Positions 6,093 through 12,713 of a stretch of 19,605 bases of DNA are shown piece after piece (position 1 is the stretch's first letter; each line of letters starts with the position of its first letter). The translations under genes were made by a program, and so were the position numbers. The stretch spans positions 1 to 19,605 of the forward strand of contig UQCL01000042.1 of NCBI GenBank assembly GCA_900539505.1. Reading direction: 5' to 3'. Below the pieces are notes generated by a model that did not search any database, was not told where the DNA came from, and saw only the letters and a program-made list of their open reading frames with translations. Source of the stretch: an uncultured Campylobacter sp. Lineage in GTDB: Bacteria; Campylobacterota; Campylobacteria; Campylobacterales; Campylobacteraceae.

Positions 6093-7004
6093 ATGAGCCT
6101 GCGACATATGGAATTTGCGGTAAAAATTTCGGAGCTTAAAAGCTTTACAAAAGCGGCGAGCGAGCTTGGAATCGCCCAGCCGTCGCTTTCAAAGAGCATT
6201 ATGCTTTTAGAAAAGGAGCTCGGGATCGAAATTTTCGATAGAAAAAACGGCCTTGAGCTTACATACGCGGGCGAAATTTACATCGCCAGAGCGAAAAATA
6301 TGCTTAGGCTCAATAAGGAGCTAAATAACGAAATCCGCGGGCTTTCGTCGATCAAGACGGGCAAGCTCGTAATCGGCGCAACCTCGACCAGCTTTAAATT
6401 TATCGAAAAGATCATCGTGATGTTTTACAGTAGGTTTTCCAAAGCCGACATCAGGGTCGTGCACGCTCACTCCGAGCCCGCGCTCATCGAGATGCTAAAA
6501 AGCGGCGAGCTTGACATCGTCTATGCCGCGCACTTCGGCGAGCTTGTCGCGGAGGGGCTTGAGTGCGAGTTTATAAAAAAGCGCAGGCTACTTCTAAGCG
6601 TCTGCTCCTCGCATCCTGCCGTTTCGCGAGCGAGTATAAATTCTACCGAGAGATACCCCAAGATCGCGCTTAGCGAGTTTAAATCCGATAAATTTGCAAT
6701 CAGTAGTAAAATTTTAAAAAGCGAATCAAACTTTAAAAAAATATTCGAAAACGCGGGCTTTACGCCTCAAATTTTCTGCGACACCTCCTATTTGTACGTG
6801 GCTAACGCGATGGTCGCGGCGGGGCTTTGCGTGAGTTTCAGCTTCGCGCGGTACATTTTTGAGACGCAGAAGGACTACATCACGCTCTTTGACGTCGCGG
6901 ATGAGCCGCTTTTGGATGTGTCGTTTTCGGTCGTGTATAAAAAACCCTCCAAGCTCGCAAAGGAATTTATAAAGATGATAAAAGCGGGCAAAAGCGGCGA
7001 GTAG
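6093..7004 (+). CDS. LysR-family transcriptional regulator
   Basis: A 303-residue regulator with the LysR winged helix at residues 3-62 (FTKAASELGIAQPSLSKSI is the recognition region) and a substrate-binding domain from about 90 to 298. It is divergently transcribed from fccA with a 140-bp shared region holding a perfect palindrome, so it most likely controls the fcc operon, probably in response to the enoate that FccA reduces or a relative of it. The ribosome binding site AAGGGGC is the mirror of the one before fccA: TTTGCCCCTT at 5954-5963 and AAGGGGCAAA at 6081-6090. The length is normal for the family. The next gene to the right is convergent and unrelated. Confidence 0.9.
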   Translation: MSLRHMEFAVKISELKSFTKAASELGIAQPSLSKSIMLLEKELGIEIFDRKNGLELTYAGEIYIARAKNMLRLNKELNNEIRGLSSIKTGKLVIGATSTSFKFIEKIIVMFYSRFSKADIRVVHAHSEPALIEMLKSGELDIVYAAHFGELVAEGLECEFIKKRRLLLSVCSSHPAVSRASINSTERYPKIALSEFKSDKFAISSKILKSESNFKKIFENAGFTPQIFCDTSYLYVANAMVAAGLCVSFSFARYIFETQKDYITLFDVADEPLLDVSFSVVYKKPSKLAKEFIKMIKAGKSGE

Positions 7005-7194
7005 GGCGGTCTGCGGCGCGCAGATTTAAATTTAATAATGCGCCGCAAGGGTTTAAATTTAAAAATGCACTGCATAGGTTCAAATTTAATAGCATGCTAC
7101 GAGACGCTGCGCCAAAGATCAACTTTTAAAATTTATCCCGCAACCTTGTTTTTTAAATTCCGGTTCGCAGCTTGCTTAGCCGAAATTTCATCTC

Positions 7195-7290
7195 AAATTT
7201 TATCTTGCGCTCTAATCGGTTAAATTTTATCTTGCACATGCAGGCTAAATTTTATCTCGCGGCGCGCTAGGCTAAATTTTCATTCGTCGC
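7195..7290. repeat. Degenerate tandem array, period 25-27 bp
   Basis: AAATTTTATCTTGC starts at 7195 and again at 7222, then AAATTTTATCTCGC at 7247, and AAATTTTCATTCGTCGC at 7274, spacing 27, 25 and 27. The sequence between the words varies. It belongs to the same AAATTT-centred class of repeats found inside the ape genes. Confidence 0.6.
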
Positions 7291-7333
7291 GGCTACGTAA
7301 ATTTACGGCGCGCTCTTTTATAAATTTTATATG

Positions 7334-7387
7334 CAAGCGGAGCAAAGAGCGTCTATTCGGTGCTTTCAGCTCTTTGGCTACCGCTTG
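7334..7387 (-). terminator. Candidate terminator of the ape operon
   Basis: CAAGCGGAGCAAAGAGC (7334-7350) is complementary to GCTCTTTGGCTACCGCTTG (7369-7387) apart from small bulges, with an 18-base loop, directly after the apeM stop. The minus strand continues AT-rich (CATATAAAATTTA) without a clean T-run, so termination strength is uncertain. Confidence 0.45.
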
Positions 7388-7388
7388 A

Positions 7389-9527
7389 TTAGCTGCTTTT
7401 CTTGCTCGCCGATAAAACTTGCGCCAAGATCGCCGCTAGCGCGATATTGAGGCTGACGCAGAGCCCAAACAGCGCCACGGCCTTGGTGGAGCTGAAAGCG
7501 AGCGTAAAAAAAGAGATTATGCTGGTTAAAGACGCGAGCGTGATGCCGAAAATTTTATCGCTAAGCGCCATCTTATCGTTGTTTGCAAAGATCATATAGT
7601 CTATCCCCACGGCGCCTGAGAGGATCAGTGCAAAGATCGCAAAAATATTCACGCTCACGCCGAATGCGCTAAGCATGGCAAGCACGGCCAAATTTGTCGC
7701 AAAAACACAGACGACGATCAGCCACGCCGTCCGCGCGCCGAAAAACGCCCACAGCAGTGCGAGCGCGAGGGCGTATGCGGCGCATTTTAGATACAAGGCG
7801 TTGATTTTGATCTGTGAAAACGCCTCGCTTATGGCGCTTCGCATGTTTAGATGCAGCGCGCCCATCTGCGCGGCAAGCTCGCTTACGGCTGCTTTATCGC
7901 GCACGCCGCGCAAAAAAGCGATATGCGGATCGATGCTCGGCATCGCGGCAAAAAGAACGGAGCTTCTAGCCTGTTCGTAGCTTAAAATAGGCGCATCTGC
8001 GATCTTGGCAAAGTTTGCGTCCACGAGCTCGCGACTAAGCCCGAGACGTAAAAATGCGCTTCTATCGTAGTTTGCAAAGGCCTGCTTGATAAAGCTCTGC
8101 GTAGCGGGATCCAAAATCGGCGCGCCGGTGTATGAGTCCGCAAGACCGCGCGCTACGATCTCTTTGGCTACCGCGCCCGCATCGTTGCCCACGATCAGAT
8201 CGAAGCTGGAACCTCCGATGCTTGCGAGCTTGGCGCTCATTGCGATAAGGTTTTTATCCAAGCTCGCGTATTCGCTAACATCGTCCTTAAGCTCCATTTT
8301 AAAATACAAAAACGCAAGCAGCGCCGCGCAAATGATGGCGAGCGCTTTTAGGCTTAAGTTTATCTTGCAAAGAGCTTTTGCGTAGAGTTCAAGAGCTTTT
8401 GCAAAAGCCGTAGCGGGGCGAAATTCCGCTCCTTCAAGAAGTAGCGGCAGGGCGAAGTAGCTAAAGCAAAATGCCCCTGCAAGTGCGGCTATGGCAAAGA
8501 TCGCGATCTCTTTGAGCAGAAAAAACGGGCTGAATAAAAATACGAAGTAGCCTCCCGCAGTGATGAAAAACCCTAGAAGCAGGATGTTTCGCATGCTTTT
8601 TATCGAGCGAGCTTCGATGCGGCGCGCGATATTTGCGCCCAGCCAGTGCACCGCGTAATCCAACATCAGCCCGATTAGGCTCGTCGAAACCACGGCGCTT
8701 AGGATGTGGATCGAGCCGCGGATCGCCATCGTAGCCGCTACGCCGCAGGCAAGCCCGAAAAGCGCGGGCAGCAGCAGGCAGAAGATCCGTGCGCGCGAAA
8801 ATGCCGCCAGCAGCAGCGCCGCGCACAGGCTAAGCGATACGGCGCCCGCGACGGAGCTTTCACGCACGCCCGCACTTTTGCCCAAAGCGCTAAAAAGGGC
8901 GGTGCCGGAGATTAAAATTTCGCTCTTTTGCGCCTCGCGCACAAGAGCGCTAAGCGCGTCGTCGTTTGCTTTCGGAGCGAGCTTAGCCGTAGCGAGGTAG
9001 TGCGGCGCGCCGTCAATGGTCGCGATGAAGCGGTTTTGCGCAGGATCAAGCTTGATCGCGCCGCGAGCGCCTAGGCGCGAGTGAAGGCTAAGCGAGAAAA
9101 AATCCTGCGAGAGGCTAAGCGGGCGAAATTTTGAGTAAATCTCACGTGCGCTACGCTCAAAAAAGGCCTGTGGATCGCTTTTTAAAAGCTCCACGCTCGC
9201 ATCATCGAGCATCGCGGGCGCAAAGCGCGCAAGCTCGCTCTGATACACGCTCGCGTCCTTTACCTCATAAATTATGCTCTCAAAGAGCCTGCTTTTTTGC
9301 ATATCTGCAATGAATGCGTCAAAGTTCGCTCTCTCTGCGCTTGCGACGATGATTTGCCGCGCGATCTCGCGGTTGAAATCCTCGACGCTATGTTTCTGCT
9401 CGCCCGAAATTTCGATGCCGCTCAGCTCGTAAAAATCGGAATTTACGCGGTTTAAATTTAACGCTATATAGGCGCAAAGCGCGATGAAAACCGCGCCGAA
9501 TGCCGCTAAAATCGCGCTCTTACTCAT
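7389..9527 (-). CDS. apeM: MMPL/RND-family exporter, ApeM-like
   Basis: A 712-residue inner-membrane transporter of the MMPL type (predicted exporter group), likely moving the aryl-polyene lipid or its glycolipid carrier out of the inner membrane. Two similar halves are visible: a first helix (5-24), a periplasmic domain, five helices at about 230-362, then a helix at about 390-408, a second periplasmic domain, and five helices at about 577-706. The RND-type GxxxDY signature occurs in both halves (GLMLDYAVHW and GAVGIDYMIF). The ATG overlaps the apeL stop as ATGAGTAA, so translation is coupled. It is the last gene of the operon, ahead of a hairpin. It has no low-complexity insert, in contrast to several neighbours. 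Confidence 0.85.
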   Translation of the reverse strand: MSKSAILAAFGAVFIALCAYIALNLNRVNSDFYELSGIEISGEQKHSVEDFNREIARQIIVASAERANFDAFIADMQKSRLFESIIYEVKDASVYQSELARFAPAMLDDASVELLKSDPQAFFERSAREIYSKFRPLSLSQDFFSLSLHSRLGARGAIKLDPAQNRFIATIDGAPHYLATAKLAPKANDDALSALVREAQKSEILISGTALFSALGKSAGVRESSVAGAVSLSLCAALLLAAFSRARIFCLLLPALFGLACGVAATMAIRGSIHILSAVVSTSLIGLMLDYAVHWLGANIARRIEARSIKSMRNILLLGFFITAGGYFVFLFSPFFLLKEIAIFAIAALAGAFCFSYFALPLLLEGAEFRPATAFAKALELYAKALCKINLSLKALAIICAALLAFLYFKMELKDDVSEYASLDKNLIAMSAKLASIGGSSFDLIVGNDAGAVAKEIVARGLADSYTGAPILDPATQSFIKQAFANYDRSAFLRLGLSRELVDANFAKIADAPILSYEQARSSVLFAAMPSIDPHIAFLRGVRDKAAVSELAAQMGALHLNMRSAISEAFSQIKINALYLKCAAYALALALLWAFFGARTAWLIVVCVFATNLAVLAMLSAFGVSVNIFAIFALILSGAVGIDYMIFANNDKMALSDKIFGITLASLTSIISFFTLAFSSTKAVALFGLCVSLNIALAAILAQVLSASKKSS

Positions 9528-10047
9528 CTAAGCTCACGACGCCCGAAAATACGTTTTCGCTCACGTCGCCGTTAGCGCTGCTAATCCGCAGCACCCTGAC
9601 GTAGGCGCCGCCCTCGATCACGATATTTTTAAAGATATTTTGCAGCATCCCTTTTGGGCTTAGCTCGGCGCGCCACGCATCTTTGCTGCCGCTTAGCGCG
9701 ATCGAGAAATTTTTGCTAAGTCGCGCTACGTCCAGGCGCGAGATCGCTAAAAAGGTGTCCTTATCAAAAAGCGAGTCCGCACTTTTGACCCACGCTTCGC
9801 CGCTGCGCTCAAAGACGCCGTCCGCGCCGATTTTTAGCTCGCTTCGCACCGGCTCTAGCGTCGTCCAAAACAGCTCGCCGCCTTTGATCCTAAACTCGCC
9901 GCTGCTTCGCACGGGCTCGGCAAAGCCCTCGATGCTGAGCGTTTCGCTAAATTTGCCGCCGATATTATCGGTCTTAAGCGCCAGATCGCTTACTTCAAGC
10001 GCGCTTGCAAGTCCCAAAATCGCCAAAAATAAAGCCAAAATTTTCAT
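9520..10047 (-). CDS. apeL: LolA-like outer-membrane lipoprotein carrier, ApeL-like
   Basis: A 175-residue periplasmic protein with a Sec signal peptide (1-16, ending LASA) and the LolA-like fold pattern: ISIEGFAEPVRSSGEFRI-type beta strands, a short GELFWTTLEP strand and a C-terminal sheet. The family carries lipids or lipoproteins through the periplasm; here it would escort the polyene lipid from ApeM toward the outer membrane. AAAGGA lies about eight bases before the ATG. It overlaps apeM by 8 bases and follows apeK after 33 bases. It has no insertions. The identification rests on fold-like pattern and on position between a thioesterase and an MMPL exporter. Confidence 0.7.
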   Translation of the reverse strand: MKILALFLAILGLASALEVSDLALKTDNIGGKFSETLSIEGFAEPVRSSGEFRIKGGELFWTTLEPVRSELKIGADGVFERSGEAWVKSADSLFDKDTFLAISRLDVARLSKNFSIALSGSKDAWRAELSPKGMLQNIFKNIVIEGGAYVRVLRISSANGDVSENVFSGVVSLDE

Positions 10048-10080
10048 CGTAGTCCTTTAAATTTTATGCTCGCTAAAATT

Positions 10081-10608
10081 TCACTGCTCGTTATCGCTAG
10101 GCAAAATTTCATTTGCCACGGCGTTTTGAGAGCGGTCTTGCTCGGGCGCGGCTTTGCTTACCGATGAAATTTTATCTGCCGCTGAAATTTTACTCGCGGA
10201 ATTTTTCTTTGCTAAAATTTTATCCGCGCACGCCCTTAGCTGCGGTGGTATCTCATACAGCGTCCTTTTGGAATCAAGCTCCACCGCGGCTTGCGACGTG
10301 GTTGCCTTGGCTAGGAGCGCGCCGGATAGGCTTTTGATACGGTAGGAAAATTTTATGATCGTATCGCACTCAAGCAGCTCGATGCTCACCGCAACCTCGT
10401 CGTCAAAAAGTATCGGCGCGATAAATTTAAACTCCATTTTGATAATGGGATATATAAATCCATCATCTCTCATCTGCATATATGTGTAGCCCGCGTCGCG
10501 CCAAAACTCGCATCTAGCGTCCTCGCAGAGCTTTACGTAGTTGCCGTGCCACATCACGCCCATCGGATCGGCGTCGTAAAATCTGGCGCGAAATTTATAC
10601 TCTTTCAT
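10081..10608 (-). CDS. apeK: 4HBT-type acyl thioesterase, ApeK-like
   Basis: A 175-residue hot-dog thioesterase that would cleave thioesters on the pathway, as ApeK does in known APE systems. The 4-hydroxybenzoyl-CoA thioesterase signature is at residues 12-33: DADPMGVMWHGNYVKLCEDA, with Asp14 at the catalytic position. The core ends near residue 130. The last 45 residues are a low-complexity tail rich in Lys/Ser/Ala (KISAADKISSVSKAAP and on), encoded by DNA with repeated AAATTT words (about 10081-10220) and absent from ordinary members of the family (about 130-140 residues). The start overlaps the acyltransferase stop by 14 bases, with GAGAGGA just before the ATG. Confidence 0.85.
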   Translation of the reverse strand: MKEYKFRARFYDADPMGVMWHGNYVKLCEDARCEFWRDAGYTYMQMRDDGFIYPIIKMEFKFIAPILFDDEVAVSIELLECDTIIKFSYRIKSLSGALLAKATTSQAAVELDSKRTLYEIPPQLRACADKILAKKNSASKISAADKISSVSKAAPEQDRSQNAVANEILPSDNEQ

Positions 10609-11719
10609 TCCTCTCTCCGCTATGAAATTTTTCGTCTTGCGCGGCGGATTTTGCAGCGCTCAAATTTGAATTATCTAAATTTAGCGCAGTATTCGAGTCC
10701 GCCGTACTTTTTAAATTTGACGCGGCGTTTGGACTTGCCGTATCTTTTAAATCCGCTGCGCCATTTAAATTTGACGCAGTATCCATGCTCGTCTCGCCGA
10801 AATTTTGCGCGCCGTCGCGCTCCGCATCGCTCGCGTTTTTTTCTTGCGCCCAAAAATCAAAGAAATTATACCACTGAGAAGGAAATTCTTTGGCATAAAG
10901 CTCGAGCTGCCGCACGTAGCTTTTAAGCGGCGGCGCGACCGATCGCACCTTGTCACGGCTCTTTAGCGGCGCGGGTAGCGGCTGCAGCCGCAGCTCACGC
11001 CCTTCGCGCCCTTCGTAGCACCATAGGCTAAATAGCGGCGCGTCCAAAATTTTAGCGAGCAGATAGCCGCCGATCGGGAAGTTCGCGCTGCGTCCTAAAA
11101 AATCCTCGCTTTGAAATTTATCTGAGCCCACCGGCATGCGATCGCCCATTATCGCGATGTGCTCGCCGTTTTGCAGTAGCTCTTTGATTTGCAGCATCTC
11201 GCCGATGCCGAGCTCGCCGACGTAGAGAATTTTCACGCCGCCGCCCATTTTTTCGATAAATTTCATAAAATTTTCGCTGTGTTTGCGAAAGATCAGCACG
11301 TTGATTTTTATCCCCGCCGTGCTTGCCGAAAGGGCGCGCGCGATCTCGGTGTTGCCGAAGTGCGAAGTGATTAAAATTTTGCCCATTCCATCGCTTAGAA
11401 GCTTTTTCATACCGCTTTGCACCCGTATTTGATCCAGCGCGATCTTACCGTTCCAAACTGCGATTTTTTCGCACAGACTGAGGGAAAATTTATAAAAATT
11501 TGCGTAAATTTCGCGCACTTTTGGCTCGCGATCAAGCGCGCGCCGCAAAAACTCCCTGATTGCGCGTCGTTCGTTTTTAAGCAGCGCAAAATAGATCGCC
11601 GAGATGCAAAGCGCGGTGCCTCGCATGCAAAAATTAGGCGTGTGAAGCGTGATGAAGCGGGCTAAATTTAAAAGCGCCGCACCCGCCTTTTCGTTGTTTT
11701 CGCTCCAGTGTTTAGCCAT
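10595..11719 (-). CDS. LpxL/HtrB-like acyltransferase (C-terminal half of split ApeJ)
   Basis: A 374-residue lipid acyltransferase at the inner membrane, probably placing an acyl or polyene chain on a lipid or glycolipid. The LPLAT signature HFGNTE is at 120-125 (catalytic His120, Glu125), followed by GDRMPVGSDKF (192-202), FLGRSANFPIGG (207-218) and WYNFFDFW (283-290), as in lauroyl acyltransferases. The ATG at 11719 is preferred over the upstream one at 11743 because AAAGGA precedes it and ATGGCTAA overlaps the glycosyltransferase stop. Residues 295-374 are a low-complexity tail of degenerate 12-residue units (TASNL, AASNL, TALNL), encoded by 36-bp repeats. In gammaproteobacterial APE clusters this domain and the preceding glycosyltransferase are, as I recall, one protein (ApeJ); here they are two. 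Confidence 0.82.
   Translation of the reverse strand: MAKHWSENNEKAGAALLNLARFITLHTPNFCMRGTALCISAIYFALLKNERRAIREFLRRALDREPKVREIYANFYKFSLSLCEKIAVWNGKIALDQIRVQSGMKKLLSDGMGKILITSHFGNTEIARALSASTAGIKINVLIFRKHSENFMKFIEKMGGGVKILYVGELGIGEMLQIKELLQNGEHIAIMGDRMPVGSDKFQSEDFLGRSANFPIGGYLLAKILDAPLFSLWCYEGREGRELRLQPLPAPLKSRDKVRSVAPPLKSYVRQLELYAKEFPSQWYNFFDFWAQEKNASDAERDGAQNFGETSMDTASNLNGAADLKDTASPNAASNLKSTADSNTALNLDNSNLSAAKSAAQDEKFHSGERNERV
10675..10795. repeat. 36/18-bp degenerate tandem repeat inside acyltransferase tail
   Basis: AAATTT-type words begin at 10677, 10713, 10749 and 10767, spacing 36, 36 and 18. They are followed by similar GACGCNG-rich stretches, for example TTTAAATTTGACGCGGCG at 10710 and ATTTAAATTTGACGCAGT at 10763. 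The period keeps the reading frame and yields the ASNL-containing 12-residue units of the protein tail. Confidence 0.65.
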
Positions 11720-12713
11720 CGCGCCCGTCCTTTGCGGCGGCATGTTGCGGCGAGGCTTTTACGAGCGAGCTTTGCGCCGAATTTTCCGCCTGCGGGCTTT
11801 GCGCTGCGACTTTGTCGCCGCATTTTTCGGTACCAGCTTTTTCGTCTGTGCCGCCGTCCATCTCCTCTTTCGCACCTTTGCAACTATCGCGCCGCGCGCC
11901 GCTGCAAAGGTTTTGTCCCGCTAGCCCTTGCAAAATTTCGCCTTCGCTCTGCTGCGAAACATCCTGCAAGCCGCGCTTTTTAAATTTATCGCAGGCGCGC
12001 TTTAGCGCTCTTTTCGCAAGCCAAAGCGGAAGCCCGCAAAATAGCCTCGCGTGCATCAGCGAAATTCCAAAATTATCTCGAAACGGCGCGAAATGGCTCA
12101 CTCCGCCCGCATCGTAGTGCACCGCCAGATCGAGCCATTTTATCTTTAGCCCCGCCCGCGCGGCTAGGATTAAAATTTCGGCATCAAAGCTCATCCTGCG
12201 GCTTTTGGTGCGAGACAGAAGCGGCACGATCCCCGCTAGCGGGTAAATTCTAAAGCCGCACATCGCGTCTTTTATGCAGTGCGATAGGGTATTTATCACG
12301 CACCAAAAATTCATTATCTTGCGTCCGTGTAGGCGGGATTTGGGCGCGCTTTCGTCATACACTGGCGCGGCGCAGATCAGTGCGGAGGGCTGCTGCGCCG
12401 CAAGCGCCAAAAACTCCTCGCATCTGCCTACGTCGTGCTGAAAGTCCGCATCGATCTGAAAGGCGTGCGTAAATCCAAGCTCCTTCGCCCACGCCAGCCC
12501 GTCGCACACGGCAGCGCCTTTGCCGCCGTTTTGCGCGCGGGTGTAAATTTGAGCCGCAAGCCCCTTTAGCGCGCTTTTGCTCGCTTCGTCGCTGCCGTCG
12601 TCCACGATCAGCACGGGCGCGATGGGCGCCAGGGCGCTTACGAGCTCGGCGATGCGCGCGGGGTGGTTGAAGTAGGGCAGTAAAAACGCGGGCTTAAAGG
12701 CAAATTCTTCCAC
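11712..12713 (-). CDS. Family 2 glycosyltransferase (N-terminal half of split ApeJ)
   Basis: A cytoplasmic nucleotide-sugar dependent transferase of 333 residues from a GTG start. The GT-A motifs are clear: LLPYFNHPARI (11-21), VDDGS (37-41), a NGGKG loop (62-66) and the metal-binding DADFQHD (88-94), then CGFRIYPL. It resembles dolichol-phosphate-sugar synthases. The longer ATG frame to 12788 overlaps apeH-apeI by 95 bases and has no ribosome binding site; the GTG at 12713 has AAGG 9 bases upstream and overlaps by 20, so I choose it. The last 85-90 residues (from QDVSQQSEG) are low-complexity Ala/Gln/Lys/Ser sequence with no domain. Its job is probably to glycosylate the polyene or its lipid anchor. 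Confidence 0.8.
   Translation of the reverse strand: MEEFAFKPAFLLPYFNHPARIAELVSALAPIAPVLIVDDGSDEASKSALKGLAAQIYTRAQNGGKGAAVCDGLAWAKELGFTHAFQIDADFQHDVGRCEEFLALAAQQPSALICAAPVYDESAPKSRLHGRKIMNFWCVINTLSHCIKDAMCGFRIYPLAGIVPLLSRTKSRRMSFDAEILILAARAGLKIKWLDLAVHYDAGGVSHFAPFRDNFGISLMHARLFCGLPLWLAKRALKRACDKFKKRGLQDVSQQSEGEILQGLAGQNLCSGARRDSCKGAKEEMDGGTDEKAGTEKCGDKVAAQSPQAENSAQSSLVKASPQHAAAKDGRDG

Larger units (their letters stand above)
7005..7388. other. Spacer between convergent LysR gene and ape cluster
   Basis: No credible gene. After the LysR stop there is an inverted repeat TGCGGCGC (7012-7019) / GCGCCGCA (7040-7047) with a long AT loop and no T-run. The middle is filled with AAATTT words, partly in a degenerate 25-27-bp periodic array (7195-7290). 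The right end has a bulged hairpin next to the apeM stop. A 61-codon frame at 7038-7223 is not convincing. Confidence 0.6.

Noticed and set aside
7012..7047. Inverted repeat after the LysR gene as an intrinsic terminator
   Set aside because: The arms are only 8 bp with a long AT loop, and no T-run follows.
7038..7223. 61-codon ORF after the LysR gene
   Set aside because: No good ribosome binding site, built from AAATTT words, no recognisable domain.
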